Of a stretch of DNA of 64,000 nucleotides, positions 30,615-42,690 are shown one piece after another (the stretch's first letter is position 1; each line of letters starts with the position of its first letter). Below the pieces are notes generated by a model that was not told the DNA's origin, did no database searches, and saw nothing but the letters and a program-made list of their open reading frames with translations. A program made the position numbers and the translations under genes. Source of the DNA: Lasiosphaeris hirsuta (lineage: Eukaryota > Ascomycota > Sordariomycetes > Sordariales > Lasiosphaeriaceae); assembly GCA_030549175.1 (NCBI GenBank), contig JAUKUA010000004.1:2046001-2110000 (forward strand), given 5' to 3'.

Positions 30615-33600
30615 CCTTGCCTAGAACAGGCAGTATTAGCTGTGGTGCATGAGTCTTGTCACTTTGCAATCGGGGGACAACCATCGCTAAATAGGGCGTT
30701 GGTGCATGTAGAGAAAAGGTGAGACACGGATGCTGGAACGCAGAACGCGCCGTTGCCAGGCCTTTTGCATTTCTATGTCTTAAACAAAGCGTCGATGCCA
30801 AATTCCAGCACTGTTTACAAAATAGCCAACAATGATGGCACATCGTGTCTGAGACCAAGGATCCGAGGCACTGGGCAGTTGGCCACCGTGACCATCAACC
30901 CAGAGGCATGCAAGCCAACGACTGTACTTAGAAGATACTGGTTGATGTCATTTCCCTTCCTGAAGATGCAGGATTTCCGCAGGGTCTTGCCGCTCGATCT
31001 TTTCATTGTAGGTGTAAGAGAAGTGATATCGCTCCGGCCTCCCTCTTCGACATTTCAAAGTTACAATTGGCGTCGTTTACAAGGCAGGCCCGGGTTACAA
31101 TGTCGGTGTGGGACAGGGCGGATGCCTTTCAGGGCATTCCTGATTGTGATGTGATGCTAGAGAAAAGGGGCTTGATGCCGGTCTCCAGGGCGGTTAATAA
31201 CTGACGAGCTCCCCGGGCGCGGATCAAGCTTTTAGGCATTAGAAACCTAAGCTATTAACCCCAAGGCACTCTAAAATGTCTCTGATGAAGTTGCATCGTA
31301 TAACGTATACAGAGTAGACTCTGCTAGTAGCCAGGGTAGCCCTAAAAATCTCCAAAGTTCATCCCTCGTCTCTCCAAATAAGTTGTTTAGGAATAGTAGG
31401 TGCGCTGGCGAAAAAAGTCTCTTGACAGAGATGAGTGTAGGTAACAATCACCTCAACTAGACCTTTGTATGATTATCACGGCAAAGTTAACAGTTCTACA
31501 GAGGAATACCCCTCTGTGAACGGCGGTTGGAGAGGTGTTGCGGACTTGCTAGATACCTACCTTGGTGTAATAGCAACACAACCCCCTGGTGCTTTAACAA
31601 ATGAGGACTTGGGCTTCGCGAAGGTAGTCAACCTCTCTTTGGCTCCGCAATCAACGGCCTGCCGTTTCACTCACCGTTTCACTCGCCGTTTCGTTCTTCT
31701 TCATCCATGGTTACCTTGGCACATTGGCATATTATCGCGCATGACAATTATGAAAGTATCCTCGTCGGCCGCAATGATGCACTAGGGTGAGATGGACTGC
31801 TAGTGCCGACTGCTCGTGCAGGCGACGCGACGCTCATGCAGCACAATTCGGTGTCCTAGAATGGAGAGAGGAGAGTCTACTTGGCCACGTGCGAGCGGTG
31901 ATTCCAAGTCTGCGCCGCCCTAAATAGGAGCGATTTGGGCACGTGGAGCCTAGAGATGGCTTGGAGGATCGATGTGGGATGAGGTGGCGCATTCATGCTC
32001 GGAAATGCCATTTCGGATCTGGTGATGGGCGCATCACCCAGCCCTTGCCGTCAATAACAGCTGCACTCTTGATAGTTGATGACTGCCGAAGCGTCGTTAT
32101 CGCAGCTCTGTCACCGCTCCTTTTCATCAAAGGGATCTTTCGAAGGGCTCTTGGAAAAAGGAGGGAGCTGGGAACCAGCTGAGAGGTCTAGGCAAGTCTT
32201 GCGGAGCGTTCTAGAGCAGTTATATCAATCGGTATATCAAGAGTATCCGCAAAAGTAGCAAAATGAAAGCTGCCGATTGGCCGTGGCTGTGTTAGCCAAC
32301 TGCCGGCTGATTGTTGGTGTTTTTGCGGTGTCGCATTGCTTGTCGCCTCCTCTTTCGCGCCACTGGTGGTTGGCCAGGTGGCTGATGGGACGGGACAGCG
32401 ACGTCTTCAGGCGCAGAATCCAAGGCTCAGGGCCAAGAGCCAAGAGCCAAGGCTCGAGACTTCCACTAGTTGGGCCTGCGAGTGATCTTGCATTCTGCAC
32501 GAAATCCGGGGGGAGCTATGGATGAGCGGATGGCGGAGTGAGACGGGCGGGCAACCAGCAAAGTGAGGAATCGGTACCAGTTGCTTATTTGGGTGCCCCT
32601 GGGCCCTGAAATGGGGCCTGGAATGGGGCTTTGAAACAACCAACGCTGGACTCGGACACTTGTTGGCGGAGCCTCTCTATGGTTGAGACGTTGCGCACTC
32701 GAGCGGTCTCAAAACCTGCTCTGTCTCCACATTCGGGAACAATGAGCGTTTTGCGGCTCAGCGTCAATAGTTTCTGCATATTCCAGCAACAGTAAGGTAG
32801 GTAAGGTAGGTAGCCACAAGACGAAGGCCAGCCACTGATGACGCGATATGCGCTATGTCTTTGATCGCCGAGACATGGGCATCCCAGCGTGCCCGCCATC
32901 CCCCCCACCTTGACGGCTGTCGGGAGGGGAGAAGAAGAAGGCTCTGCAAGGCTCTGCTGGGTGGGGAAAAGAATGGGGCATGAGCCGCCGGGGCAAGCGC
33001 AGCATCGACAAAAGCCCCCACGAACGTGCGATCGGATACGAACGTGCAAGCATGCCTCATTTTATTCCGGCCTGGCCTAGAGCGGATTTGGAGCTTCGGA
33101 GAATTGTGGTCGAGATGGTGAGTGGATTGCAGGAATTGCATCTTCGAATGGGCGCACACGTGTGCTTCGGTCAGCCAACCAGAGGATGCGATTTACAATG
33201 AGCACTGGGCTGTTGGCGGCTGAGCCAGGCGACACCAGGCGGCGCCGGTGAGTCGGTCACTCTGGTGGTGGAGGCATGCAGGGACCAATCTAGCCAAGGA
33301 ACGACACATAGGGCGCTAAGTATTGGAACGGGGAGGCTCCAATGGGTCTAGAACATCAGCGGAGAATTCCCCGGAGAAGATCACCCTTGGCCGTCTCCCT
33401 GTCGGTTTTTGTCGTTTTCGGAGGTGTTGATCTTAGGGCACACACGACATGCAGAAGGTGAGGAAGAAGGCACGATGGCAGATGGAGCGGCGCATGGACC
33501 AGGCCCGGCCCTTGCAGGTGCTGTGTCGCAAGACAGCACTGGAACCCGACGGGAGCACCGGCCTCGCAAACAAGGGGAACAAAGGGATGCATTCTGGGCC

Positions 33601-34702
33601 ATTTTGGGCTCTTTGAGACTCCAGGAACAACAATACGGAGCCCCTGGTCCCTGGCTGGTCCCTGGCGCGGTCCATTTTTGTCTGGATGCCTGCCATGGCG
33701 CTGCCATTGCGCTGCCCTTGTGCCCTTCCACGACGGCCGCTCGATCCATCAGATCTCCGCCTTACTCCGCGCCACCAACCACGTTCCTTGACCACATTCC
33801 TTCCATTCCATTTTCCATTATCTGTGGGTTGGATTGCTCTGACACGGATGCGGCGCCTGCCTCAAATATCCGCTGCGCTGCCTTGCTGCATTGCTGCCCT
33901 CCGTCCCGACCTCCAACCCACCACCGCTCTCACCACGTCTTGGCATACAACAAGACCGCCATGGCCAACCCAAAACACGGCAGGACGACCCGCTTCCGCA
34001 GGTGAAATATACCTTGATATAATCATATACCATTGTCTGCCTTATCTTCGCTCTTTCTCCGAGCTGGCGCATGCCTGCCCTGGCTTTACTACTCTCTGCC
34101 TTCCCCCTCCCCCCCCCCAAATCGCCACATTAGCCTGTTCAGGGTCACACCCCGTACCCCGTCAGTCCTGCGAGTGCTGTGCATCATTCCGCATTCCACA
34201 TTGCCAGCAAGAGCACGAGCACAAACACGACGGCTGCCTCCTGCCAGCAGCAATTCACTCACACAAGCCACGTCAAACTCAGTAACCCACGTGCTGCAGG
34301 TGCGCTCGCCGACAGCCGGACAATATACTTCGCTCGCTACCTAAATTGGACGTTTATATTCACCCGGCTGGCCGGGAGGTTACTGCATGTTGGCCCCAAC
34401 CGTGCCACCGTTTTCCCACTCTGCCGCAGTCATCAGCCATCAGCCATCTGCAATCATAAATTCACTTAAGACTGGTCGCTATTATCCTCCCTCCCGCCTC
34501 CCCGTTCACTGGGTACCGCCGAGTGGCACTGGGTGGCCCTATAAGCAGTTGCTCGAGTTCCTCTGGAGCCGGATCTTGTATATATGCAGATGTATCCGCA
34601 CTCCCGTCGACGTCGGCTGTCGGGAACAAATCGCCATCCACACTAACATCACCACCAATTCGCATTGTTAGTGGTGGCTCCGTCTGCCTTCTGCGCCTTG
34701 CC
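30615..34702. other. 4-kb gene-poor region
   Basis: I find no gene here with recognisable domains or convincing splice structure. Around 31190-31480 the sequence becomes relatively AT-rich with many short stops, which could be an eroded element, but no terminal repeats, transposase or reverse transcriptase motifs are visible. 32796-32809 is the second copy of GGTAGGTAAGGTAG. At about 32420-32455 there is a short run of GAGCCAA repeats. The last kilobase is pyrimidine-rich and likely includes the leader of the esterase gene. Confidence 0.5.
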
Positions 34703-35555
34703 ATGATTTTCTCAAACATGGCTGCTCTCTTCGTGGGTATGTTGGCCGGTCTGGCCTCAGACCTCGCCCCTGGTCGGCAAACGTATCAATAGCTAACACG
34801 CGGACCCAGGCCTCTCGGCGCCATTGGCTCACGGAGGAGTTGCTGTTAACCACTTCAACATGGCCGCCCGCGCCATCGCCCCTTTTGTCAACCCCGTCCC
34901 GCTGCGCATTATGCCGCTTGGCGCCTCTATTACTTGGGGGCAGGCGTCGTCGGACGGTAACGGGTACCGCGCAGAGCTGCGGTACCAGCTAGCGAGTGCC
35001 GGCAACGTCGTCAACTTGGTTGGGTCAAGGCAGCACGGCAACATGGCCGACAGCGATGTCGAGGGCTGGCCCGGCTTCCGCATCGACCAGGTGCACCAGA
35101 AAGCGCTCGATTTCGTGCCCCAGTGGAAACCCAACGTTTTCCTCATCAACGTCGGTACCAACGATGCGGTCCAGAGCCGCAATATTAGCACCGCCGGCGA
35201 GCGCATGGAGCAGATGATCAATGATCTCTACAACATGAGTCCGCGCGCCACCGTGTTGCTGAGCACTCTACTGCTAAACCGCAATCCCGCGACGGAGCGC
35301 AACGTGCAGTCAATCAATCAGCAATTCACTGCGCTGGTTTCCAAGCTGCGCAATGCCGGCCGCAGTATCGTGCTTGCCGATATGCACTCGGACAGAGGTC
35401 CTGTCGACAGCGACCTGTTCGACGAGACGCACCCCAATGATGTGGGGTACAGGAAGATGGCCAATGTTTGGTTCACCGCGCTGTTCCAGGCCAACGACTT
35501 GGGATTACTGCAAGGCGCTGAAGTCGTTCCCGGAGTTCCGGATAACGGGGCATAG
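34703..35555 (+). CDS. Secreted SGNH/GDSL esterase (CE3-like)
   Basis: Predicted secreted serine esterase, most like the carbohydrate esterase family 3 group that removes acetyl groups from xylan. Exon 1 is 34703-34736, the intron 34737-34809 (GTATGT...CAG), exon 2 34810-35555 (259 residues). Exon 1 plus the start of exon 2 form a short signal peptide (MIFSNMAALFVGLSAPLAHG). SGNH blocks are visible: MPLGASITWG (block I with the nucleophilic Ser; the usual GDS is GAS here), DGNGYR, INVGTND (block III with Asn), and FDETHPNDVGY (block V with Asp and His). Length fits a single catalytic domain without a binding module. Lysophospholipase-like specificity cannot be excluded. Confidence 0.85.
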
Positions 35556-37122
35556 GAACCCCCTCTAGATGAAGTTTGGGTACCAGCGCGGGAAGAAAAA
35601 TGCTGCCCTTGCGAGGGATAAAGAGGAGGTTTCTTTGGCCAGCATAGCTACGGAGCATTCGTCATTTCAGGGCTTATTTTTATTTCATTCAGTAGACAAC
35701 TTAGAGGTGGGATGGGACTTTGGAGTGCACGGCGTTCTTTGGGATGGGGATATGCGAAACGAATCGAGGCCTTTGTCGCCCACGGCCGGAAAGACATACA
35801 TCACCAAGCCCGGGGGTTTCAAATAGACATCAGCTGTACATAGCATGCTACTGTGCCTGTCCATAATGAATACAGTGGCTATCTCAAAGTCTCAAAGGAC
35901 TGTAACGTGTCTAGGTTGGAGAACCTGATTTTCATTACCATTCATGGCAGCCCAAATAAATGGTCAAGTTCACAATCTCCTTACCTGCGTACATGGGTTC
36001 TGGGAAACCGCTGTGCCACCGCCTGTATACCGCTCATGTAGGAGTTGTCTGTTCGAATTATAGATATCAAACTGGTGGAGCTGTGCTAGTGGACAAAAAA
36101 AAAATTAAAAAAAAAGCACAACAAACGAGAGAAAGCATCACTACATGGGATATAGACTATCAAAATGGCCGCTCTTTATCCAATTAGAGGGAGGTCGTTT
36201 TGAACAAGATCAAAGAGTAAGTGGTATGTACCTACAATAGAATCTATTACAATAATCAACATGAGTATCACGAAAGAATCAGTCTTGTATTACTGGGCTA
36301 GTTGGGAAATTGCGTGAATGAGTTTAAATTGCCTCATTGACGTGAGGTAGATATGATTGGAAGACTTCTCCTTTGCACGGTATGTCCTCCGTGTGAAACA
36401 CTGGCAACCGACTGTGATGGGGAAATAGGAAAAGAAAAGCGTAAAAAGAAAGCAGGGGTGAATTGAATGCCACCCGGCCCAAAGTCAGTCAGTTAGTTAG
36501 TCAGTTAGTTAGTTAGTACCTTATGTTCACTAGAGCATTTGATTTCTGTCTTCTGGATTCTTGCCGCTCGCTTGAAATCAAGAACCAGACTCCATTCGCT
36601 GTTCTTCACCAGGTCTCAGCCTAGGTATTCGGTGTGGAGATTTGTGGGAAGGATCACCGGACCATGAATGATTACAGGGACAGCTACTTCCAGTGAGTGG
36701 TTTGCCCACATGATTCCGTCTCAACTTTGGATGCCTCGGGATCGGACCCGGGCCTCTTCTGCACCAGACCACGAATGATTACAGGAACAGCCACTTTCGG
36801 TGCATGGTTTGCTCGCAGAACCCCGTCTCAACTTTGGGTACCTCGAGCTCGGGCCCGGGCCTCTTCTGGCCAAACTCTTAACTTTCGTTCTCCCTTGAGT
36901 TTATTTTCTCCCGCCACCGTCCAACCTGCACGGCTCGTCTTCGCAAGTGGTGCTCGATCTCGGACACTCTCGGCTCAACACCGCAGCTACTCAGCTTCCC
37001 CCTTTCAGGTAAGAGCAAAGATATTACCGCCTCGTTCCGTGAATCGTTGTCGCTGTCGTTTTCCCTTGGTGTTTGGTGGAATATCATACTGACCGGCGCT
37101 TGAGCAGTGATCATCCATCACC
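35556..37122. other. Intergenic with tandem duplication and tetranucleotide repeat
   Basis: Contains an A-rich stretch at about 36096-36117, an AGTT/AGTC repeat at about 36484-36516, a two-copy tandem repeat at about 36660-36872, and a likely 5' untranslated intron at 37009-37107 (GTAAGA...GCAG) that ends 15 bp before the next start codon. No protein gene was recognised. Confidence 0.55.
36660..36872. repeat. Imperfect tandem duplication, about 105 bp x 2
   Basis: Copy 1 starts at about 36660 (GACCATGAATGATTACAG) and copy 2 at about 36764 (GACCACGAATGATTACAG). Both continue through CCGTCTCAACTTTGG and end in CCCGGGCCTCTTCTG. They differ by scattered substitutions and a few indels. The pair lies just upstream of the 37123 gene and may be part of its promoter or leader. 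Confidence 0.85.
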
Positions 37123-39434
37123 ATGGCCGCTGCTATTCAAGCAGCCCGGCCGCCCACCAATTCGGTGCGGCTTGCTCCAGAGACGTATGAGATCGTCGTT
37201 GTCGCCAGGCTCGAGCTGGATGCCGGCGGGGGCCTAAGCCGACTTCACTACCCACTTGCCGCCGCGTCCTTCAACCATCCGACCGTGTTTCCGGATCGCA
37301 TTGAAGGCCAATACCTGCTGACACACTGCCTCCGCATCACCCGCATACTGTCCGACACATCGAATCGCCATGTCGCTAATTCAGAACTCGCTCTCGCGGC
37401 CGACTATTACCGTAGGGTGAGGAACCGAGAGCAAGGAATTCGCGACGTCATGAACGATTTCGTCTCAAGGCCCAGCAGCAACCGGCCGGTCCGCTTTGGA
37501 TTCCCACAAATGCCTTTTATTTCAACTTGCCTGCTCACCATGGGCTTCGCTAGTGACGGCACATACAAATATGTCGGCCCACACCCCAGCTTCTCCTTTC
37601 GAAGCGACACTGACCAGTCGGGCATGGTCGTGATCGACATCACGGATCTGATTGAGATTCGATATGGCATTATTGGCTCTTGGGTCTACCGAGCGCGCGA
37701 GGACCCGTGGTCACGCTTTCAGGATGTCATCGAAATCAATCCATCCCGAAAGGCTTTGTCGGCCGACGAGTATGTGAGAAGATTCGGCTTCCCCCACTGT
37801 CTCGAGGTTGACCAACTGGGGCGGATGGCGGTTATCGACGACGCAGCCATGGACTTCGTCTGGCCTCGGGAGCCAGGATATTATATTACCCATGAGGGCG
37901 TTGTTGAGCGGCGTCCAGTGGCCCGCCATGGACCGCGTCCCCTCCACGACCAGTGCTTGTCCGCTCTTGCGCTCAGCACTCGAGATGAAGAAGTGCTCGA
38001 CATGGCGCTTTTCGACAACATATCACGCGCCATCCCTCGCTTTCACGAGTTTCTCTGGCACTACCTGCAGCACCATGCTGTCCAGATCGGGCACTCATAC
38101 TCGGCGGGGCAGCTTATCGGCCTGTGTGCTGCCGGCCGGCAGCTTGAGCATCTTGAGCTGGTGCGCTTCGCTGGTATAACAGCAGAGGCGATGAGGGCGG
38201 CATTGAAGACAGCACCACAGCTGCGTTCGATAAGCTTGTGCATCAGCAACGCGGGAAGCCCACCCGCCGAGATGATCCAAGCGCTGGCTGAATTTAAAAA
38301 CGTCAAAGAAATCTACTTCTGCCAAAAGCCCAGCTTGGACGTAGACCTGAAAGGAGCTCTGTACTTCCAAGCCGCTTCGTCCTACCCCGAGCTCTTCTGT
38401 CGGGGTAGGCTCTTCTTCGCCCATCAATTTTCGCCTGTCAAACCGCATGACGTGGATTGGACCCTGGTCCCCAGGGAGAGTCCAGACTCGCACTCCCACA
38501 TGGAAGCACTCTTGGACCTGTTCCCGGCCCAGCACTTGTTTGTTACCTGGCTCAACGGAGTCCCCGCTCCGAGCCTGGGGGCTGGGGGCACAATAACCGG
38601 GAGGCTTGCATAGATCACTTCTACCTCGGAGATGCTCTGCTCCGCCCCGAACGCCTGGCTACCGGTTTTCTTTCCTTCATTCGCAGCTTGGTGGTGAACG
38701 GAGCAACGGGAAGCCCGAAGCGGCAAGTCATGTGCGGTGCCAGCTTTGCAAACGCGCCACCGAGTTTGGCCGAGGCCTCCGCAACGGGTCGTGTTGATAT
38801 CAGAAACGGCAGGGGAGTCGACTGGGCTCGGGCACGCTATAAAAGGGGGCCTGATGATCCCTGGAGAAGTCCCACTTGGGCATATTGGCCACGAGTCCGG
38901 GATATTCCCGCGGGTGCCTGGGTAGTTCTGGTCGAGGTAGAAAACAAGATCAGCCGCATCAGTTGCCGATACGCGTTTGTCAAGACGCTGGTGGGCATCA
39001 GCGTCGACAACCTGCCCCCCGCCGCCCCCTGGCAGGGACAGGAAGCCGCCGAGACATTTGTGGCTGTCGGGCTCAAAGAATTCCTGCACGACACAGCACC
39101 CGATGTCGACCCGGCAATCGTGGATGATCGTGTGGATGAGCTGAGAGAGTTCATGCGAGACTGCGGCTGTACGGTGCAGACTGGCCTAGATATACCTACT
39201 GACATGGCTGCACGCCAGATACGGCATGCGCCTCCCCTACATGTACTCAGTACTGACACGGCTTCAAGCCAGATATGGAATGCGCTGCGCAAGGCCAAGG
39301 AGACGAAGGATAGTCTCAAGGGGGGTACCGCTGGAGGAGTGCTAGTGGCCAGCGGCGATATCCCGTACCCTGGTAGTGACTGGTTCAGAAAGTGGCAGAG
39401 CCTTCTTCAGACCGGCTCTGCAGTTGCCGAGTAG
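37123..39434 (+). pseudogene. Unknown large protein gene, one frameshift near 38580
   Basis: Two long open frames read as one protein of about 770 residues. The first runs from the ATG at 37123 (MAAAIQAARPPTNSVRL) to a TAG at 38611-38613. The second, one frame over, is open from before 38457 to a stop at 39432-39434. The frames cross within a GGGGGCTGGGGG stretch at about 38576-38587: restoring one G would join WLNGVPAPSLG to GHNNREACIDHFYLGDALL. There is no credible intron in the overlap. The first half contains a leucine-rich-like helical stretch around 300-400 (HLELVRFAGITAEAMRAALK, LAEFKNVKEIYF), as in fungal F-box/LRR proteins. The second half (VEVENKISRISCRYAF, DDRVDELREFMRDCGC) matches nothing I know. 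It could be a single base error in a live gene or a recent loss. Confidence 0.55.
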
Positions 39435-39509
39435 GTTAGGAACCTAAGCTGGGGGGGCACGTTGGGAAATGAAATGATGACCCGAGTTTGGCGACAATGT
39501 GTTTATATG

Positions 39510-39515
39510 AATAAA
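39510..39515 (+). terminator. AATAAA polyadenylation-type signal
   Basis: Exact AATAAA 76 nt after the stop of the 37123-39434 gene, on the same strand, in the short interval before the TBP paralogue. Confidence 0.45.
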
Positions 39516-39718
39516 AAAGCTCATTGTACCCCAACCACAATACGTTTGTGTTGTTTCGCCCCTTTCTTTATCCCAACTTGACAACCCTTTGTTACACCTC
39601 GAATATCGGAGCTTTCTTTGTCGTGTAGCCGAAGGATATAGCCTGGGTCTGCCCCCCCCTTCTAACCCTACCGTGACACAGCAACACATAACACCTTGGA
39701 TAATCAGCCCGACGACTC

Positions 39719-39726
39719 TATTTAAA
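39719..39726 (+). promoter_or_regulatory. TATA-like box of the TBP paralogue
   Basis: TATTTAAA lies 92-99 bp before the start codon of the TBP paralogue, at a plausible distance for a fungal TATA element. Confidence 0.45.
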
Positions 39727-39817
39727 GTTTCCAGTCATCAAAGGTAATAATAATACACATACTACGTACAAGTTGATACTGCGGAAGACTAGTCCAAAGA
39801 GAAGGATATATACAGAA

Positions 39818-40417
39818 ATGCCAGAATCCCCAGCCAACCGACGCGACCCGCGGGCGCGGGACAGCATCAAGCCCGACTGGCCGATGCCGGTGCTGCAGAA
39901 CGTGGTGGCGACGGTCAACCTCGATTGCCGCATCGACCTCAAGGTGCTCGCGGACCAGGCGCGCAACGTCGAGTACAACCGCAAGAAGTTCCACGCGCTC
40001 GTGATGCGGATCCGCGACCCCAAGACGACGACACTCATCTTCGCCTCGGGAAAGATGGTGGTGACGGGCGCCAAGTCCGAGGAGGCCGCGCGCCTGGCCG
40101 CCCGCAAGCACGCCCGCATCGTCCAGAAGTGCGGCTTCAACACCAAGTTCCGCGACTTCAAGGTCCAGAACTTTGTCGGCTCGTCGGCCCTCGGCTTCCA
40201 CATCCGCCTCGAGGGCGTCTCGGCCCACTACTACACCTTCTGCCACTACGAGCCCGAGATCTTCCCGGGCCTCATCTACCGCATCGTCAAGCCCCGCGTT
40301 GTGTGTCTGGTCTTTGCAAACGGTAAGCTGGTGCTGACCGGTGCCAAAGTATTAGAAGATCTGAACGAGGCCTTCAATTGCTTGTATCCCATCTTGCTCG
40401 ACTACAAGATCGAATAA
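39818..40417 (+). CDS. Diverged TATA-binding-protein paralogue (TBP-like), intronless
   Basis: A 199-residue protein consisting of a short basic N-terminus ([21 protein letters not shown]) and the two-repeat TBP saddle. Repeat 1 has [40 protein letters not shown] and ARIVQKCGF; repeat 2 has [38 protein letters not shown] and [15 protein letters not shown]. The four phenylalanines that wedge into TATA DNA (in LIF, CGF, LVF and EAF) are all present, as is the YEPE stirrup used by TFIIB. Several otherwise near-invariant positions differ: HARNAEYNPKRF reads [12 protein letters not shown]; the GTFSSYEPELFPG region reads [13 protein letters not shown]; the C-terminus reads LDYKIE. There are no introns. 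This is therefore unlikely to be the general TBP. The ATG at 39818 is the first in frame. An AATAAA follows at 40527-40532. Confidence 0.9.
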   Translation: MPESPANRRDPRARDSIKPDWPMPVLQNVVATVNLDCRIDLKVLADQARNVEYNRKKFHALVMRIRDPKTTTLIFASGKMVVTGAKSEEAARLAARKHARIVQKCGFNTKFRDFKVQNFVGSSALGFHIRLEGVSAHYYTFCHYEPEIFPGLIYRIVKPRVVCLVFANGKLVLTGAKVLEDLNEAFNCLYPILLDYKIE

Positions 40418-40526
40418 TAAGCCAAGAAAAAGCCCACGATACTTTGGTAGGTACTCTGATACTGTCTCGGGGCCAAGTATAGTGGTTGAGCTACCGTAGC
40501 TTTGCCCTCGTATCAGAACAAAGGCG

Positions 40527-40532
40527 AATAAA
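40527..40532 (+). terminator. AATAAA polyadenylation-type signal of TBP paralogue
   Basis: Exact AATAAA 110 nt after the TBP-paralogue stop, before the convergent transporter gene. Confidence 0.4.
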
Positions 40533-40767
40533 CCACTGTCCCATTGCCAAACAGGTTTGGCGAGTTGTTGTGACACGGTACTTTCTGGGCGGCGAGCCTA
40601 CCCTACTCCAATTAGTAATAATTAATTATCTTAATGGTCATCATCAAGTCGAATTGCCAAAATATAGTTCACCATGACAAAGAACCACGTTATTTGCATT
40701 GTCTCTCTTAGCGGCCCCCTGACACGCCCCCAACCCCCTTTCTTTGTATCCTTTCTTCTCCCAGCCA

Positions 40768-42480
40768 TCATGCCCGTTGCTCCGCTGCCTTGCTGTCGGT
40801 ACCCGATGTGGTACCGACATTCTCCATCTCGATATTCAACACCTTGTCCACGTTCTTCTGCACCTTGTCCTGGACCTCTTTGCCCTCAAACATGAAACTG
40901 AGCTCTTCGAGCGTCCTGTTGTGCGTCTCGGGAAACAGCAAGTACACGGTGATGATCTCGACCAGAATCCAGACGCAGTAGACAATGTAGTACTTCCAGC
41001 CAATCGAGTCGAGCGCGACGGGGTTGACGTATGTGTTGAAGAAGACGGCAAAGCGGACCGTGAGCTGCTCGACGGCGATGCCCTTGGATCGCTGCGAATA
41101 GGGGAAGAGCTCGACCAGGTAGGTGTAGGCCAGGGCGTTCCAGCCAATGTTGTAGAAACTGCAGCCGTCTTGTCAGCCTCGCTCATGCCCAAGAGACCAA
41201 CTTGAAACGTACGGAGAGTAGACATAGATAAAGACGAGCACCGGGATGGCTGCGGCCGAAGAGTTGTCAATGGCAAACCTGGCCGAGGCAACAGTCCAGA
41301 CGGTGTAGATAGCAGCAGTCCCAATAGTGCACGTCAAGAACATGGTCCGTCTCGGGAAGCGCGGGGCGATCAGGGCGATGGGCACGGCGTTGATGAAGCC
41401 CCAGCACGTGTTGCTCAGAATGATCTGCTGCACCAGCCTGTTGTCGGTGATGCCGACCAGCGCGAGGATCTTCTTCATGTAGAAGGAGAGCAGGCCGTTT
41501 CCGCTCCACTGGGTGAAGAAGCCCATGACGGCGGCAATCAGGAAGCGTCTCCGCATGGCCGCGTCGCGGAACACATCAGCCCACACAAACCTGCTCTCCA
41601 GCTCCCTCTCCTGCGCAATCGTCGACTGGATCTGGGCAAACTCCAGCCGGACAAACTCGTCGCCGCCCGGGCCCTCGCCGTGGTACTTCTGCAGGACGGC
41701 AAACGCCTCGTCGCCCCTGTCCTTGGAAATCAACCACCGCGGCGACTCGGGACACCAGTGCATAAAGGTCAGCTGGAACGCGCTCGGCACAAACTGCAGC
41801 AGGCTGGGCAGCCGCCAGGCCCAGGTGCTCGCCATCTGGAAGGTGCCGTAGGTGGTGCCGGCGGCGACGATGGCGCCGACGAACCACGAGGCGTTGAACA
41901 GCGATGTCATGATGGGCCGCTCGTTGGCGTACGACAGCTCGCCAATGAGCGCCGACGCGTTGACAATGGCAAACGGGATGCCGAAGCCGAGCACCCAGCG
42001 CGACGCGAGGAACATGTCCTGGTTCTGCGCCCCGGCCTGGAGGCCCGCGCCGAGGGACATGATGAGCGATGCTAGCAGGATGGTGCGCCGCCGGCCGAGG
42101 AACTGCGACACGGTCGGGATGAAGGGGATCGCCATCAGCGCCCCGAGCGAGTACATGGCATTGAGGAGGCCGAGCCGGGACGACGTTGGGTTGTCAAAGT
42201 CTGCGGGCGTCTTGTTAGCTGGCGGGAGTCCGGAGGGCCGGTCAGCGCGCCACAGTCAAGATGGGCATCTCTCACAGTCAGTCCATGATTTAACGGCTTG
42301 CAGACTGTTCATCATGGATGAGTCAAAGCCCGATGTCCATTCCACGCCCAGGGCTGTAGGGATGAGAATGAGGTACAAGAACCGCAGGTTGGGCTTCTTG
42401 TACCACTTGATCTTGTCGGCCTGCGCGATGCGCGTAAGCCGCGGATCGCCCAGCTCCTCTTTCGAGCCCAGAATTGCCAT
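40768..42480 (-). CDS. MFS sugar transporter (lactose/hexose-permease type)
   Basis: Plasma-membrane sugar:H+ symporter of the major facilitator superfamily with the expected 12 membrane spans. Exons 42480-42276, 42200-41213 and 41158-40768; introns 42275-42201 (GCTAAC branch) and 41212-41159 (about 527 residues). Family signatures: GVEWTSGFDSSMMNSLQAVKSW in span 1, GRRRT after span 2, the SRWVLGFGI segment, HWCPESPRWLISKDRG in the central loop, and PETHNRTLEEL after span 12. The spliced start of exon 3 reads FYNIGWNALAYTYLVELFPYSQR. The closest groups are fungal lactose permeases and related disaccharide or hexose carriers; the substrate cannot be told from sequence alone. It is convergent with the TBP paralogue. 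The start at 42480 (MAILGSKEE) is the first plausible ATG. Confidence 0.9.
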
Positions 42481-42658
42481 GTTTGCGACCGGTGTTGCTG
42501 CTCGGTCGATTCGAGGGAGGGCTGTTACATTGCACGACAGTCCCGAGGAGTCGGACCTCTTATACCATGGCTTGGTAAATCCGAACCCGTCAATAATAAG
42601 CAGGATATTAACATCCGGCACCCGACACCTGCGAGAACCGTAAGTCGTAGTAGCATGC

Positions 42659-42690
<32 letters not shown>

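Noticed and set aside
31190..31800. Remnant of a RIP-mutated transposon
   Set aside because: The sequence is somewhat AT-richer than its surroundings but shows no terminal repeats or transposase/reverse transcriptase fragments that I can recognise.
33409..34285. Overlapping plus-strand open frames of about 200 codons
   Set aside because: They are Pro/Ala/His-rich, mutually overlapping in different frames, with no motif or splice support; likely chance frames in pyrimidine-rich leader sequence.
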